NCBI RefSeq assembly: GCF_049276915.1
Contig: NZ_JBASXK010000076.1
Span: forward strand, 1 to 64,000
Source: Aestuariivita sp049276915
GTDB lineage: Bacteria > Pseudomonadota > Alphaproteobacteria > Rhodobacterales > Rhodobacteraceae
Reading direction: 5' to 3'
DNA: 64,000 nucleotides
Under the pieces are notes generated by a model, which saw only the letters and a program-made list of their open reading frames with translations, made no database searches and had not been told where the DNA came from. Positions 51,798 through 60,701 of the stretch are shown here, piece by piece. Numbering within the stretch: the stretch's first letter is position 1; each line of letters starts with the position of its first letter. The position numbers were made by a program, and so were the translations under genes.

Positions 51798-52514
51798 ATG
51801 AACCACTATCTGATCGACATACCCGCGCGGATCGGCCTGTTTCCCCTTCTGATCGTCCAGGCGCTTCAGGTGCGCCGACGCGCGCTCAAACTGCCCGAAG
51901 CGGCAGGACCACGATTCGGAGAGGACGGAACCGGGTCCGAGCTGAAACTGCTGATTCTGGGAGACAGCTCGGCTGCGGGTGTCGGCGTCGCGCATCAGGA
52001 TCAGGCGCTCAGCGGCCAGCTTGTCCGACGTCTTGGCCAGAACCATCGCGTTACCTGGCGGCTCGAAGCCCGAACCGGTGCCACGACCAGGGACGCGCTG
52101 ACCCGACTGGATCGGCTTGGGCCCGAGCGGTTCGACATCGCCGTTGTCGCCCTGGGGGTGAATGACGTGACCCGCGCCGTGCCCCTCAGGGTGTGGCTTG
52201 CGCAACAAGAACGCCTGATCCTGCGCCTGCAGCAGTCGTTCGCAGTGCGTCATATCTGCCTGTCCGGCCTGCCGCCCATGGGTGAGTTTCCGCTCCTGCC
52301 CCACCCGCTGCGCTGGGTGTTGGGACGCCAAGCGCGCCGCTTAGATACCCATCTGCGCAGTTTGGCCGACAGCTATCCGGCGGTCTCGGTCACATCCTTG
52401 GCGTTCGACCTCAGTGTCGATCACATGGCCGAGGACGGGTTTCATCCCGGTCCCGAAGTCTATGCCGCCTGGGCAGATATGCTGATGGGTCAGATCGGGG
52501 ATTTCACGCCCTGA
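51798..52514 (+). CDS. SGNH/GDSL-family hydrolase
   Basis: A 238-residue esterase-like protein. Ser57 lies in block I (LGDSSAAG), GVND is block III, and DGFHPG (about 217-222) is block V with the catalytic Asp-His. The N-terminus is hydrophobic (RIGLFPLLIVQALQVRR), perhaps a membrane anchor. Probably a lipase/esterase of broad substrate. Convergent with tag; the stop codons abut. Confidence 0.88.
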   Translation: MNHYLIDIPARIGLFPLLIVQALQVRRRALKLPEAAGPRFGEDGTGSELKLLILGDSSAAGVGVAHQDQALSGQLVRRLGQNHRVTWRLEARTGATTRDALTRLDRLGPERFDIAVVALGVNDVTRAVPLRVWLAQQERLILRLQQSFAVRHICLSGLPPMGEFPLLPHPLRWVLGRQARRLDTHLRSLADSYPAVSVTSLAFDLSVDHMAEDGFHPGPEVYAAWADMLMGQIGDFTP

Positions 52515-53084
52515 TCAACGTGCAAGCGCGGCCACCCGGTCATGACAGGGACAGCCCACCAGATGGTCATTGATCAGACCGGTCGCCTGCATGAATGCAT
52601 AAACGATCGTCGGCCCGCAAAACCGAAAGCCCGCCTTTTTCAGATCCTTGGAAATCTGTGTCGACAGTGGCGTGAAGGCCGGCACATCCTCCAGCCTGTG
52701 CCAGGTGTTTCGCAGCGGCTTGCCACCGACATAGTCCCATAGAAAGCGGTCGAACCCCCTGTCGGCCTCGATCCGCTGCCAGGCCTGTGCATTCCCGATG
52801 GTCGCCTCGATCTTGCCGCGATGGCGAATGATGCCGGGATCGCCAAGCAGACGCAGAACATCCGCCTCGCCCCATCCTGCAATCACATCCGGGTCGAACC
52901 CGGCAAAGGCGGCGCGGAAATTATCCCGCTTTTTCAGGATGGTGATCCAGCTCAGACCGGCCTGAAACCCATCCAGGATCAGCTTTTCCCACAAAGCGCG
53001 GCTGTCATATTCCGGCACCCCCCATTCGGTGTCGTGATACTCCAGATAAATCGGCTCCGGACCGGCCCAGCCGCAACGTTCCAT
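52515..53084 (-). CDS. tag: DNA-3-methyladenine glycosylase I
   Basis: A 189-residue DNA-repair enzyme removing 3-methyladenine. MERCGWAG with Cys4, His17, and HLVGCPCHDR at the end supply the zinc site. QAGLSWITILKKRDNFR is the family core and GIIRHRGKIEATIGNA the HhH region. Position 38 is Asp where E. coli Tag has Glu in the base-binding pocket (LDGFQAG). Start at 53084 with AGGAGG upstream. Convergent with the SGNH gene. Confidence 0.95.
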   Translation of the reverse strand: MERCGWAGPEPIYLEYHDTEWGVPEYDSRALWEKLILDGFQAGLSWITILKKRDNFRAAFAGFDPDVIAGWGEADVLRLLGDPGIIRHRGKIEATIGNAQAWQRIEADRGFDRFLWDYVGGKPLRNTWHRLEDVPAFTPLSTQISKDLKKAGFRFCGPTIVYAFMQATGLINDHLVGCPCHDRVAALAR

Positions 53085-53213
53085 GCGCACCCTCCTGCTG
53101 TTGGCCAGACTTTTCCAGCTTTTGGCTGAAATGGGAACCACCGCCGGCATTAAGCAGATGTTAGCAGAGCATGCGCCATTCTGCGCGGGGGATGAAACGC
53201 AAGGGGGCAGCCG

Positions 53214-54052
53214 ATGCCGATCAGAAAAACCCGGTTCGCCGATCTGCCTGACGGGGCCGACAGCCCGCTGAACATGGCCGTCAAGCTGCGCGACCGGGAT
53301 GTGCTGGGCAACGTGCGCCGCGCGCTTGAGGCGGATGAGGTGCTGTTGGCCTTTCAGCCGGTAATGCAGGCGCGCGCACCCGGTCAGGTGGCATTCTATG
53401 AGGGGTTGATTCGCGTGCTTGACGCCACCGGCCGCGTCATTCCCGCCCGTGAATTCATCGGGCAGGCCGAAGAAAGCGAACTGGGCCGGATGCTGGACTG
53501 TAAGGCGCTCAAACTCGGGCTCAAGGCGCTAAGGCGCATCCCAAACTGCGGCTCTCGATCAACATGTCCGCCCGCTCGATCGGCTATAACCGCTGGCGCC
53601 AGATCCTGGGGCGGTTTCTCAAACAGGATGTCACCCTGGGCGAACGGCTGATCCTTGAGATCAGCGAAACATCCGCAATGACCGTGCCCGAGATCGTGAC
53701 CGGTTTCATGGCCGAGTTGCAATCCAACGGCATTTGCTTTGCCCTGGATGACTTTGGGTCGGGCATGACATCCATTCGCTATCTCAAGGATTTCTATTTC
53801 GACATGGTCAAGGTGGACGGCCAGTTCATCAATGGCATCCACGCCGATCCCGACAAACAGGTGGTCACGGCGGCACTGATCTCGGTTGCCCGCCAGTTCG
53901 ACATGTTCGTCATCGCCGAGAATGTCGAAACCAAGGCGGATGCCGATTTCCTGATCTCATCGGGGGCGGATTGCCTTCAGGGCTATCTCTATGGCGCGCC
54001 CACCGTGCGACCGCCCTGGCTGCCGCAACCCAAACCCGGCCTGTTCGGATAA
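53214..54052 (+). pseudogene. EAL-domain cyclic-di-GMP phosphodiesterase, split by a one-base frameshift
   Basis: An EAL phosphodiesterase of about 279 residues that would hydrolyse c-di-GMP. The first half (53214 to about 53540) has FQPVMQARAP and FYEGLIRVLD (the EAL motif as EGL). The second half, in another frame from about 53541, has LRLSINMSARSIGY, EISETSAM, ALDDFGSGM (DDFG), FDMVKVDGQF and QGYLYGAP. All catalytic motifs are present if one C is added to CCC at 53540-53542 (CCCC restores the frame). So it is either a recent pseudogene, a phase-variable homopolymer or a sequencing error. No GGDEF domain or signal. Confidence 0.85.
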
Positions 54053-54217
54053 ACAACCCGGATGCCACATCCTGCCTGAGACACCCTGACTGTTGCCGCT
54101 CCGGCACTCAGGCGTTATCAGCAACCTGAAGGCGGGGATCAGGGGTGCGCGCCAATTCGACTGGTTTTCGTACCCCGGAGCGGTCCCGTCGCACACAGGA
54201 CCTAGAGGACAGGATAC

Positions 54218-55393
54218 ATGACCAATGTCGTAATCGCATCCGCCGCCCGCACCGGCGTCGGCAGCTTCGGCGGATCTTTCGCCAACACCCCCGCCCATGA
54301 TCTGGGAGCAGCCGTGCTCGAGGCCATCGTAGAACGCGCAGGCATCGAAAAAGGCGAAGTCTCCGAGACCATCCTCGGTCAGGTTCTGACCGCCGCACAG
54401 GGCCAGAACCCCGCCCGCCAGGCCCATATCAACGCAGGCCTGCCCAAGGAAAGCGCCGCCTGGAGCATCAACCAGGTCTGCGGCTCGGGCCTGCGCGCCG
54501 TGGCGCTGGCCGCCCAGCATATCCAACTGGGTGATGCTGAGATCGTCGCAGCCGGCGGTCAGGAGAACATGACAATGTCTCCCCATGCCGCGAACCTGCG
54601 CGCTGGTCACAAGATGGGTGACATGTCCTATATCGATACGATGATCCGCGATGGTCTGTGGGATGCCTTCAACGGCTATCACATGGGTCAGACCGCCGAA
54701 AACGTGGCCGATCAGTGGCAGATCACCCGGGACATGCAGGATGAATTCGCCGTCGGCTCGCAAAACAAGGCCGAAGCGGCTCAGAAGGCCGGCAAATTCG
54801 CGGATGAAATCATCCCATTCACCATCAAGACCCGCAAGGGCGACATCGTGATGGATGCCGACGAATACATCCGCCACGGGGCGACCATGGAAGCGATGCA
54901 GAAACTGCGCCCCGCCTTCACCCGGGACGGTTCGGTCACGGCCGCGAATGCCTCTGGCCTGAACGACGGTGCCGCCGGCATGTTGCTGATGAGCGCGGCG
55001 AATGCCGAAAAGCGCGGGATCGAGCCTTTGGCCCGTATCGCCTCCTATGCCACAGCCGGTCTGGACCCGTCGATCATGGGCGTCGGCCCGATCTATGCCT
55101 CGCGCAAGGCATTGGAAAAAGCCGGCTGGAAGGTTGAAGACCTTGACCTGGTGGAAGCCAACGAAGCCTTTGCCGCACAGGCCTGCGCCGTGAACAAGGA
55201 CATGGGCTGGGATCCGGCGATTGTGAACGTCAACGGCGGTGCCATCGCCATCGGCCACCCGATCGGTGCATCTGGCGCGCGGGTTCTCAACACCCTGCTG
55301 TTCGAAATGAAGCGCCGCGACGCCAAGAAAGGCCTTGCAACGCTGTGCATCGGCGGCGGCATGGGCGTGGCGCTCTGCGTCGAACGCGACTGA
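54218..55393 (+). CDS. phaA: Acetyl-CoA C-acetyltransferase (thiolase)
   Basis: A 391-residue biosynthetic thiolase that condenses two acetyl-CoA to acetoacetyl-CoA. The catalytic residues are Cys88 (NQVCGSGLRAV), His347 (GHPIGASG) and Cys377 (LCIGGGMG). It is the first step both of poly-3-hydroxybutyrate synthesis and of the acetyl-CoA assimilation route that needs Ccr. A ribosome site (AGAGGACAGG) precedes. PhaB follows after 129 bp. Confidence 0.97.
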   Translation: MTNVVIASAARTGVGSFGGSFANTPAHDLGAAVLEAIVERAGIEKGEVSETILGQVLTAAQGQNPARQAHINAGLPKESAAWSINQVCGSGLRAVALAAQHIQLGDAEIVAAGGQENMTMSPHAANLRAGHKMGDMSYIDTMIRDGLWDAFNGYHMGQTAENVADQWQITRDMQDEFAVGSQNKAEAAQKAGKFADEIIPFTIKTRKGDIVMDADEYIRHGATMEAMQKLRPAFTRDGSVTAANASGLNDGAAGMLLMSAANAEKRGIEPLARIASYATAGLDPSIMGVGPIYASRKALEKAGWKVEDLDLVEANEAFAAQACAVNKDMGWDPAIVNVNGGAIAIGHPIGASGARVLNTLLFEMKRRDAKKGLATLCIGGGMGVALCVERD

Positions 55394-55484
55394 TCCGGCC
55401 GGGCGGGGGGCCAAGGCGCTCCGCCCCACCCAACTTAATCCCACATCCGTCACGAAATATTATTGCGCCGAAACTTCCCCCGGC

Positions 55485-55497
55485 GTAACAACGTTAC
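55485..55497. promoter_or_regulatory. GTAAC-AAC-GTTAC dyad upstream of phaB
   Basis: A perfect 5 bp dyad with 3-base centre, 26 bp before the phaB start, in the only sizeable gap of the pha genes. Possible operator for a pha regulator. Confidence 0.3.
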
Positions 55498-55522
55498 TGA
55501 ATGAATTTTGGAGGAGCCCAAT

Positions 55523-56245
55523 ATGGCCCGTGTAGCACTTGTCACCGGCGGCAGCCGGGGTATCGGCGAAGCCATCTCGAAAAAACTGAAATCCGAAGGC
55601 TATGAGGTCGCCGCGACCTATGCCGGCAATGATGAGGCCGCGGCCAAGTTCACCGCAGAAACCGGCATCAAGACCTATAAATGGAACGTCGCCGACTATG
55701 ACAGTTCCAAGGCGGGTATTGCACAGGTCGAGGCCGATCTTGGCCCGATCGACGTGGTTGTCGCCAATGCGGGCATCACCCGCGACGCGCCCTTCCACAA
55801 AATGACACCCGAGATGTGGCATGAGGTGATCGACACCAATCTCACCGGCGTGTTCAACACCGTACACCCGATCTGGCCCGGCATGCGCGAACGCAAATTC
55901 GGCCGCATCATCGTGATCAGTTCGATCAACGGCCAAAAGGGTCAGTTCGCCCAGGTCAATTACGCAGCGACCAAAGCCGGCGATCTGGGCATCATCAAGT
56001 CGCTGGCCCAGGAAGGCGCACGTGCAGGCATCACCGCCAACGCCATCTGCCCGGGCTATATCGCGACCGAAATGGTCATGGCGATCCCGGAAAAGGTCCG
56101 CGAATCGATCATCGCAGGTATCCCCGCGGGTCGTCTGGGCGAACCGGAAGAAATCGCGCGCTGCGTCGCCTTCCTGGCGTCGGACGATGCCGGTTTCATC
56201 AACGGCTCGACCATCTCGGCGAACGGCGCTCAGTTCTTCGTGTAA
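55523..56245 (+). CDS. phaB: Acetoacetyl-CoA reductase
   Basis: A 240-residue NADPH-dependent SDR reducing acetoacetyl-CoA to (R)-3-hydroxybutyryl-CoA. VTGGSRGIG binds NADPH; Tyr147 and Lys151 (YAATK) with Ser133/134 are catalytic; NGQKGQFAQVNYAATK is typical of PhaB. Start at 55523 because GGAGGAG lies just upstream. It shares the pathway with phaA. A strong terminator follows at 56264-56297. The PHB synthase gene is not in the window. Confidence 0.96.
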   Translation: MARVALVTGGSRGIGEAISKKLKSEGYEVAATYAGNDEAAAKFTAETGIKTYKWNVADYDSSKAGIAQVEADLGPIDVVVANAGITRDAPFHKMTPEMWHEVIDTNLTGVFNTVHPIWPGMRERKFGRIIVISSINGQKGQFAQVNYAATKAGDLGIIKSLAQEGARAGITANAICPGYIATEMVMAIPEKVRESIIAGIPAGRLGEPEEIARCVAFLASDDAGFINGSTISANGAQFFV

Positions 56246-56263
56246 GCATGTCTTGACCATGGC

Positions 56264-56297
56264 AAAGGGCCGGACCTCATGTGGGATCCGGCCCTTT
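56264..56297 (+). terminator. Rho-independent terminator after phaB
   Basis: AAAGGGCCGGA (56264-56274) pairs perfectly over 11 bp with TCCGGCCCTTT (56287-56297), with a 12-base loop. Confidence 0.88.
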
Positions 56298-56328
56298 CCT
56301 GTTTCACCCGGCCTTCTGATGGCTCCCC

Positions 56329-56448
56329 TCAGCGCAAGGTTTTCGACGGGAAAAGCCAGGCGAATGCGCCTTTAATTGCGCGGGCGCGCTCTTGATGGGC
56401 AGCCTCAAAGGCACGGCGGGACGTGGAAAGTGTTGTCGCTTCGAACAT
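56329..56448 (-). CDS. Small ORF (39 residues) divergent from the LysR gene
   Basis: MFEATTLSTSRRAFEAAHQE onward, ending FAWLFPSKTLR: a short, basic, amphipathic helix-like protein. The ATG at 56448 has AGGA 8 bases upstream. The region 56246-56559 is otherwise only a terminator and regulatory DNA. The composition resembles the small DUF1127-like proteins of alphaproteobacteria, but I cannot confirm membership. Its start is 111 bp from that of the LysR gene. Confidence 0.5.
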   Translation of the reverse strand: MFEATTLSTSRRAFEAAHQERARAIKGAFAWLFPSKTLR

Positions 56449-56536
56449 GGTGAATATCCTGTTATCTGGTGTTTGTGATCCTGCATCCAACATCGTCTTT
56501 TCACCGCCTCCCGACAAACGAGACTTTTCAATGCCT

Positions 56537-56557
56537 CAGTTTAGTTTTACTTAACTG
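56537..56557. promoter_or_regulatory. 21 bp dyad immediately before the LysR start
   Basis: CAGTTTAGT-TTT-ACTTAACTG has 9 bp arms with one mismatch and ends 3 bp before the LysR ATG. LysR genes often regulate themselves and a divergent partner through such dyads. It leaves no room for a ribosome site, so the mRNA may be leaderless. Confidence 0.5.
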
Positions 56558-56559
56558 GC

Positions 56560-57507
56560 ATGACGGATCGCCTTCCCCCTCTGACCGCATTGCGCGCCTT
56601 TGATGCCGCCGCCCGGCACATGTCCTTTTCCCGCGCCGCGGACGAGCTGAACGTGACCCCTGCCGCGCTGTCCTTTCAGATCAAATCCCTGGAAGAGCAT
56701 CTGGGCCAGCCCCTGTTCCGCCGCCTCAATCGCGCGGTCGAACTGACCGAAGCGGGGCGCGCCCTGGCCCCCGGGGTCGAGGATGCGTTTCAGACATTGA
56801 CCGCCTCATGGCGCGCCGCGCGCCGGCTTCAGGACAACACCACCCTGAACGTGACCGCCGGCCCCGCATTCACGGCAAAATGGCTGGCCCCCCGGCTGTA
56901 TGAATTTGCCCAGGCACATCCCGAGATCGACCTCAGGTTCATCGCCAGCCTGCGTGTGATGGACTTTACCCGTGACGAGATCGACGTGGCGATTCGATTT
57001 GGCTATGGCCCGGATACCGATCTCTACTCCATACCGCTGGCCAATGAATGGGTGACCCCTGTGATGACACCTGACATGGCCAGACGCTTTCCAACCCCCC
57101 AAAGCCTTGTGTCGGCACCCCTGGTCTTTGACGATTCGACCAGCTTTCTGGATCCGCCCTGCGACTGGCCCGCGTGGTTCCGCGCCGTGGGCATGACATT
57201 CCAACCTCAACACGGCCCCCGGTTTTCCCAGGCCGATCACGCAGTGGACGCGGCCCTTGCCGGTGTCGGCATCGTGCTGGGCCGCCGCGCCCTGGTGGTC
57301 AAGGATATCCATGAAGGTCGCCTTGTCGCCCCCTATGGCGTGGCCCTGTCCACCAAGGCCCAATTCCGGTTCATTTGCCCGAAAGGGGCCGAGGAACGCC
57401 CCCATATCAAAGCCCTGCGCGACTGGATTCTGGAAGAGATCGAGAAAACCGCCTCGGTCTCCGAGGCCCTGACGATCATCCCCGCAGAAGAGGTCGCCCC
57501 GGCATGA
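56560..57507 (+). CDS. LysR-family transcriptional regulator (GcvA-like)
   Basis: A 315-residue regulator. The helix-turn-helix is near 20-50 (LRAFDAAARHMSFSRAADEL, then VTPAALSFQIKSLEEHLGQP). The effector domain follows, with the GcvA-like blocks PLFRRLNRAVELTEAGR and FTAKWLAPRLYEFA. The target is unknown; neighbours suggest the small divergent ORF and the transporter it overlaps (ATGA). Confidence 0.9.
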   Translation: MTDRLPPLTALRAFDAAARHMSFSRAADELNVTPAALSFQIKSLEEHLGQPLFRRLNRAVELTEAGRALAPGVEDAFQTLTASWRAARRLQDNTTLNVTAGPAFTAKWLAPRLYEFAQAHPEIDLRFIASLRVMDFTRDEIDVAIRFGYGPDTDLYSIPLANEWVTPVMTPDMARRFPTPQSLVSAPLVFDDSTSFLDPPCDWPAWFRAVGMTFQPQHGPRFSQADHAVDAALAGVGIVLGRRALVVKDIHEGRLVAPYGVALSTKAQFRFICPKGAEERPHIKALRDWILEEIEKTASVSEALTIIPAEEVAPA

Positions 57508-58379
57508 CGCGTTCCAGCGCTACGGTCATCGGTTTCGGGGCAGTTCTGCTCTGGTCGCTTCTGGCTCTGTTCACCGTCGGCTCGGCACCCACGCCGCCGC
57601 TGTTGCTGAATGCGATCTGCTTTTCCATCGGCGGCGCGCTTGGGCTGATCTGGACCCTGGCCAATGGCGGTCTGGGACAGCTGCGACAGGTTCCGCTTGG
57701 AATCTATGCCTTCGGAACGCTGGGCCTGTTTGGCTATCACGCGCTTTATTTTTCCGCCCTGCGTCTGGCTCCGGCTGCCGAGGCCGGGCTGATCGCCTAT
57801 CTCTGGCCGTTGCTGATCGTGCTGTTTTCCGGCCTGCTGCCCGGGGAACGGTTGCGGCGGGGTCATCTGATCGGTGCCGGCTTCGGCTTTGTCGGGGCCG
57901 CCCTGATCATCTCGGGCGCGGGCTCGGGTTTTCAGACGCAATACCTTGCCGGATACGGGCTGGCCCTTCTGTGCGCGCTGACATGGTCGGGCTATTCCGT
58001 CATGTCGCGCCGCTTTGGCTCCGCGCCGACGGCCAGTGTGGCGGTGTTCTGCATCGCAACTGCCGTCCTGTCGGCCGGTTTGCATCTGGCGCTTGAAGAC
58101 ACTGTCTGGCCCGAGGGACGCCTCGGCTGGATCGCCACGATCGGGCTTGGCCTTGGGCCTGTGGGTCTGGCCTTTTACATTTGGGACATCGGGGTCAAAC
58201 GGGGTGATATTCAGCTCTTGGGAACCAGCTCATACGCTGCCCCGCTGCTGTCGACCCTCATTCTTGTGGGTGCAGGAATCGCCTCGCCCAGTTGGACACT
58301 GGCGCTGTCTGCCGTCCTGATCACCGGCGGCGCAGCGATTGCCGCGCGCGCCAGCCTGTCTGACAACCTGTCTCAGTGA
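57504..58379 (+). CDS. DMT-superfamily (EamA) transporter
   Basis: A 291-residue protein with ten predicted helices in two EamA repeats (first from VIGFGAVLLWSLLALFTVG; second from YGLALLCALTWSGYSVMSRR). The ATG overlaps the LysR stop. RhaT/EamA transporters export amino acids or small metabolites; the substrate is unknown and probably controlled by the LysR protein. The last 7 bp overlap the DUF465 gene on the other strand. Confidence 0.9.
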   Translation: MTRSSATVIGFGAVLLWSLLALFTVGSAPTPPLLLNAICFSIGGALGLIWTLANGGLGQLRQVPLGIYAFGTLGLFGYHALYFSALRLAPAAEAGLIAYLWPLLIVLFSGLLPGERLRRGHLIGAGFGFVGAALIISGAGSGFQTQYLAGYGLALLCALTWSGYSVMSRRFGSAPTASVAVFCIATAVLSAGLHLALEDTVWPEGRLGWIATIGLGLGPVGLAFYIWDIGVKRGDIQLLGTSSYAAPLLSTLILVGAGIASPSWTLALSAVLITGGAAIAARASLSDNLSQ

Positions 58380-58537
58380 GACAGGCGTTCAATCTCTTCC
58401 TTGAGTTTGAGCTTTTGCTTCTTGAGCGCGGCTATGTGCAGTCCGTCAACACCGGGGGCGCGCTGCGCCTTTTCGACCTGTTCTTCGAGGATGTGGTGTT
58501 TCTTCTTCAGTTCCGACAGATGCGAGCTCAGGCTCAT
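58373..58537 (-). CDS. YdcH/DUF465 small coiled-coil protein
   Basis: A 54-residue protein, all helical and highly charged (SHLSELKKKHHILEEQVEKA, then LKKQKLKLKEEIERL), typical of DUF465 family proteins that form antiparallel coiled coils. Start ATG at 58537 is preceded by AGGAGGA. Convergent with the DMT transporter. Role unknown. Confidence 0.88.
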   Translation of the reverse strand: MSLSSHLSELKKKHHILEEQVEKAQRAPGVDGLHIAALKKQKLKLKEEIERLSH

Positions 58538-58649
58538 GGGCAATCCTCCTCTGAATGCGTTGCAGTTCAAGTGGATCACACTTGCTGCATTCTGTCACGC
58601 CGCAAGCGCAGCATGTGGATAACCAAAGGTAAAGATCAAAGGGCCGTGA

Positions 58650-59417
58650 TCATTTCCGCGACGCCGAAGGCCAGTCCAGCGGCGCGGCATCGCGCAAGAT
58701 TTTCGACACCTCGGCCCGATAGCTTTCGCCGTCACGTTCATGATGCGCGCCCTCATGCAGCACCAGCGGCGCATGCAGGCGAAAGGCCGCCCGCCCGGTT
58801 TTGCGCGCGCGCAATATGATCAGATGCGCATCGCGCCCCGCCCGCGCGGTGACCGGCAGCAGTTCCAGACTGGACAAGCGGCCCCGCACAGCGCTCAAAA
58901 GATCCGGCAACCGCTCGGCCCTCAGGATCACATGCAAGCATCCTTTCGGTGCCAGCCGCCGCGCAGCCACATCGATCCAGACCTCCAGAGGCGTATCCTC
59001 GCTCAAGGCCGCCTCTCGCCCGGAATCCACCGCGGCCTGGCGGGATTGGCGCTGATAATAAGGCGGATTGGCGATCACATGATCAAAGCTTGCCTGTTTC
59101 ACGGCATCCGGCAAATGCCCCAGATCGGCCTCGAAGACCTCCATCCGAGCCTGCGCCTCATGGGCATTGCGCCGGGCCAGATCGGCATATTGCGCCTGCC
59201 GCTCTACCCCGGTCAGGCGCAGCCCGGAGATGCGCGCATGCAGACACAGCGCCGCGGCACCTGCGCCGCATCCCAGGTCCAGCAGGCTCTGCCCCGGCTG
59301 CGCCGGAACGCAGGCCGCCAACAGCACCGGATCCACCCCCGCGCGATAGCCCCGGCCGGGTTGCCAAAGATGCAACCGCCCGCCCAGAAAGGCATCGCGC
59401 GTCAGCTCATCGCTCAC
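58650..59417 (-). CDS. tRNA1(Val) (adenine-37-N6)-methyltransferase-like protein (TrmN6/YfiC family)
   Basis: A 255-residue SAM-dependent methyltransferase. LLDLGCGAGAAALCLHAR is the SAM motif and NPPYY the N6-adenine/amino-methyltransferase motif. The N-terminus LGGRLHLWQPGRGYRAGVDP is typical of the TrmN6 family. It probably methylates A37 of tRNA-Val or a related site. It follows DUF2007 with an ATGA overlap. Confidence 0.85.
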   Translation of the reverse strand: MSDELTRDAFLGGRLHLWQPGRGYRAGVDPVLLAACVPAQPGQSLLDLGCGAGAAALCLHARISGLRLTGVERQAQYADLARRNAHEAQARMEVFEADLGHLPDAVKQASFDHVIANPPYYQRQSRQAAVDSGREAALSEDTPLEVWIDVAARRLAPKGCLHVILRAERLPDLLSAVRGRLSSLELLPVTARAGRDAHLIILRARKTGRAAFRLHAPLVLHEGAHHERDGESYRAEVSKILRDAAPLDWPSASRK

Positions 59418-59629
59418 TGGCCCAGATCAATCTCATTGTCGCGCATGACCCGCACAGCCCGGTCATATTCATCCGCCCGCACCATCATCCGCTGCGGCAA
59501 TGCACCTATGCCGCCATGCAGCAAGCTCATGTTTACGTCCAATGCAAAGCAGGCTATACCCTCGCCCTCAAGAAGGGCGCTGGCAAAGGCCATCACGGTT
59601 GGATCGGTGCTGCGCAAAAGTTCCTTCAT
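59414..59629 (-). CDS. DUF2007 small protein
   Basis: A 71-residue protein, KELLRSTDPTVMAFASALLE at the start and MMVRADEYDRAVRVM in the middle, the pattern of the DUF2007 domain (putative prokaryotic signal-transducing protein). Its stop overlaps the TrmN6 start (ATGA). It is divergent from ispB with 54 bp between. No function known. Confidence 0.85.
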   Translation of the reverse strand: MKELLRSTDPTVMAFASALLEGEGIACFALDVNMSLLHGGIGALPQRMMVRADEYDRAVRVMRDNEIDLGQ

Positions 59630-59683
59630 GTGGTCGATCTAAGGATTACGCAGGTGGTTGTCGAGCCTGCTGGCAGGAGTGTG

Positions 59684-60682
59684 ATGGACATCGCCGTATC
59701 ACAAAAGCCGCATGAGCGGCTGGCAGACAGCTTGACCGAAGAAATGGCCGCGGTGAACAGCCTCATCCGCGAGAGGATGGCGTCAGAACATGCCCCCCGC
59801 ATTCCCGAGGTGACCGCGCATCTGGTCGAAGCAGGCGGCAAACGCCTGCGCCCCATGCTGACGCTGGCCTCGGCCGTGATGTGCGGCTATCCCGGCCCCT
59901 ATCACGTGCATCTGGCCGCAACGGTCGAATTCATTCATACCGCCACGCTGCTGCATGACGATGTGGTCGATGAAAGCAAACAGCGGCGCGGACGGCCCAC
60001 GGCAAACCTGCTCTGGGACAACCAGTCCAGCGTGCTTGTTGGCGATTACCTCTTTGCCCGGTCCTTCCAGTTGATGACCGAGACCGGCAGCCTGCGGGTG
60101 CTGAACATCCTGTCCAACGCAGCCGCCACCATTGCCGAAGGCGAGGTTCTGCAACTCACCGCCGCGCAGAATCTGGCCACGGATGAGGCGATCTATCTCA
60201 AGGTCGTGCGCGGCAAGACCGCGGCCCTGTTCTCGGCCGCAACCGAAGTCGGAGGCGTGATCGCAGGCGCGGACGAACCCCTTGTTCGGGCGCTGTTCGA
60301 TTACGGCGATGCGCTGGGGATCGCCTTTCAGATCGCCGATGATCTTCTGGATTACCAGGGGGACAGCGCGGCAACCGGCAAGAATATCGGGGATGATTTC
60401 CGCGAAAGGAAACTGACCCTGCCCGTGATCAAGGCCGTGGCCCAGGCCACCCCTGACGAGCGCGCCTTCTGGGAACGCACCATCGAGAAAGGCAAACAGG
60501 GCGACGGCGATCTTGAAGAAGCGCTGCGCCTCATGGCCAAATACGGCACGCTGGCTGCAACCCGCGATGACGCAAACGCCTGGACGCAAAAGGCGCGCGA
60601 GGCGATCCTGCAGCTCCCCCCGCATCCGATCCGCGACATGCTGCATGATCTGGCGGATTATGTGGTCGAACGGCTGAATTGA
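59684..60682 (+). CDS. ispB: Polyprenyl (octa/decaprenyl) diphosphate synthase
   Basis: A 332-residue trans-prenyltransferase that makes the ubiquinone side chain. The Asp-rich motifs are HDDVVDE (Asp92, Asp93, Asp96) and DDLLDYQG near residue 220. GGKRLRPMLTLASA binds pyrophosphate. Start at 59684 with GGAG 6 bases upstream. The chain is probably Q10, as usual in alphaproteobacteria. IspE, of the same isoprenoid supply route, is convergent downstream. Confidence 0.95.
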   Translation: MDIAVSQKPHERLADSLTEEMAAVNSLIRERMASEHAPRIPEVTAHLVEAGGKRLRPMLTLASAVMCGYPGPYHVHLAATVEFIHTATLLHDDVVDESKQRRGRPTANLLWDNQSSVLVGDYLFARSFQLMTETGSLRVLNILSNAAATIAEGEVLQLTAAQNLATDEAIYLKVVRGKTAALFSAATEVGGVIAGADEPLVRALFDYGDALGIAFQIADDLLDYQGDSAATGKNIGDDFRERKLTLPVIKAVAQATPDERAFWERTIEKGKQGDGDLEEALRLMAKYGTLAATRDDANAWTQKAREAILQLPPHPIRDMLHDLADYVVERLN

Positions 60683-60701
60683 TCCGCCCGGCGGCCACTA
60701 T

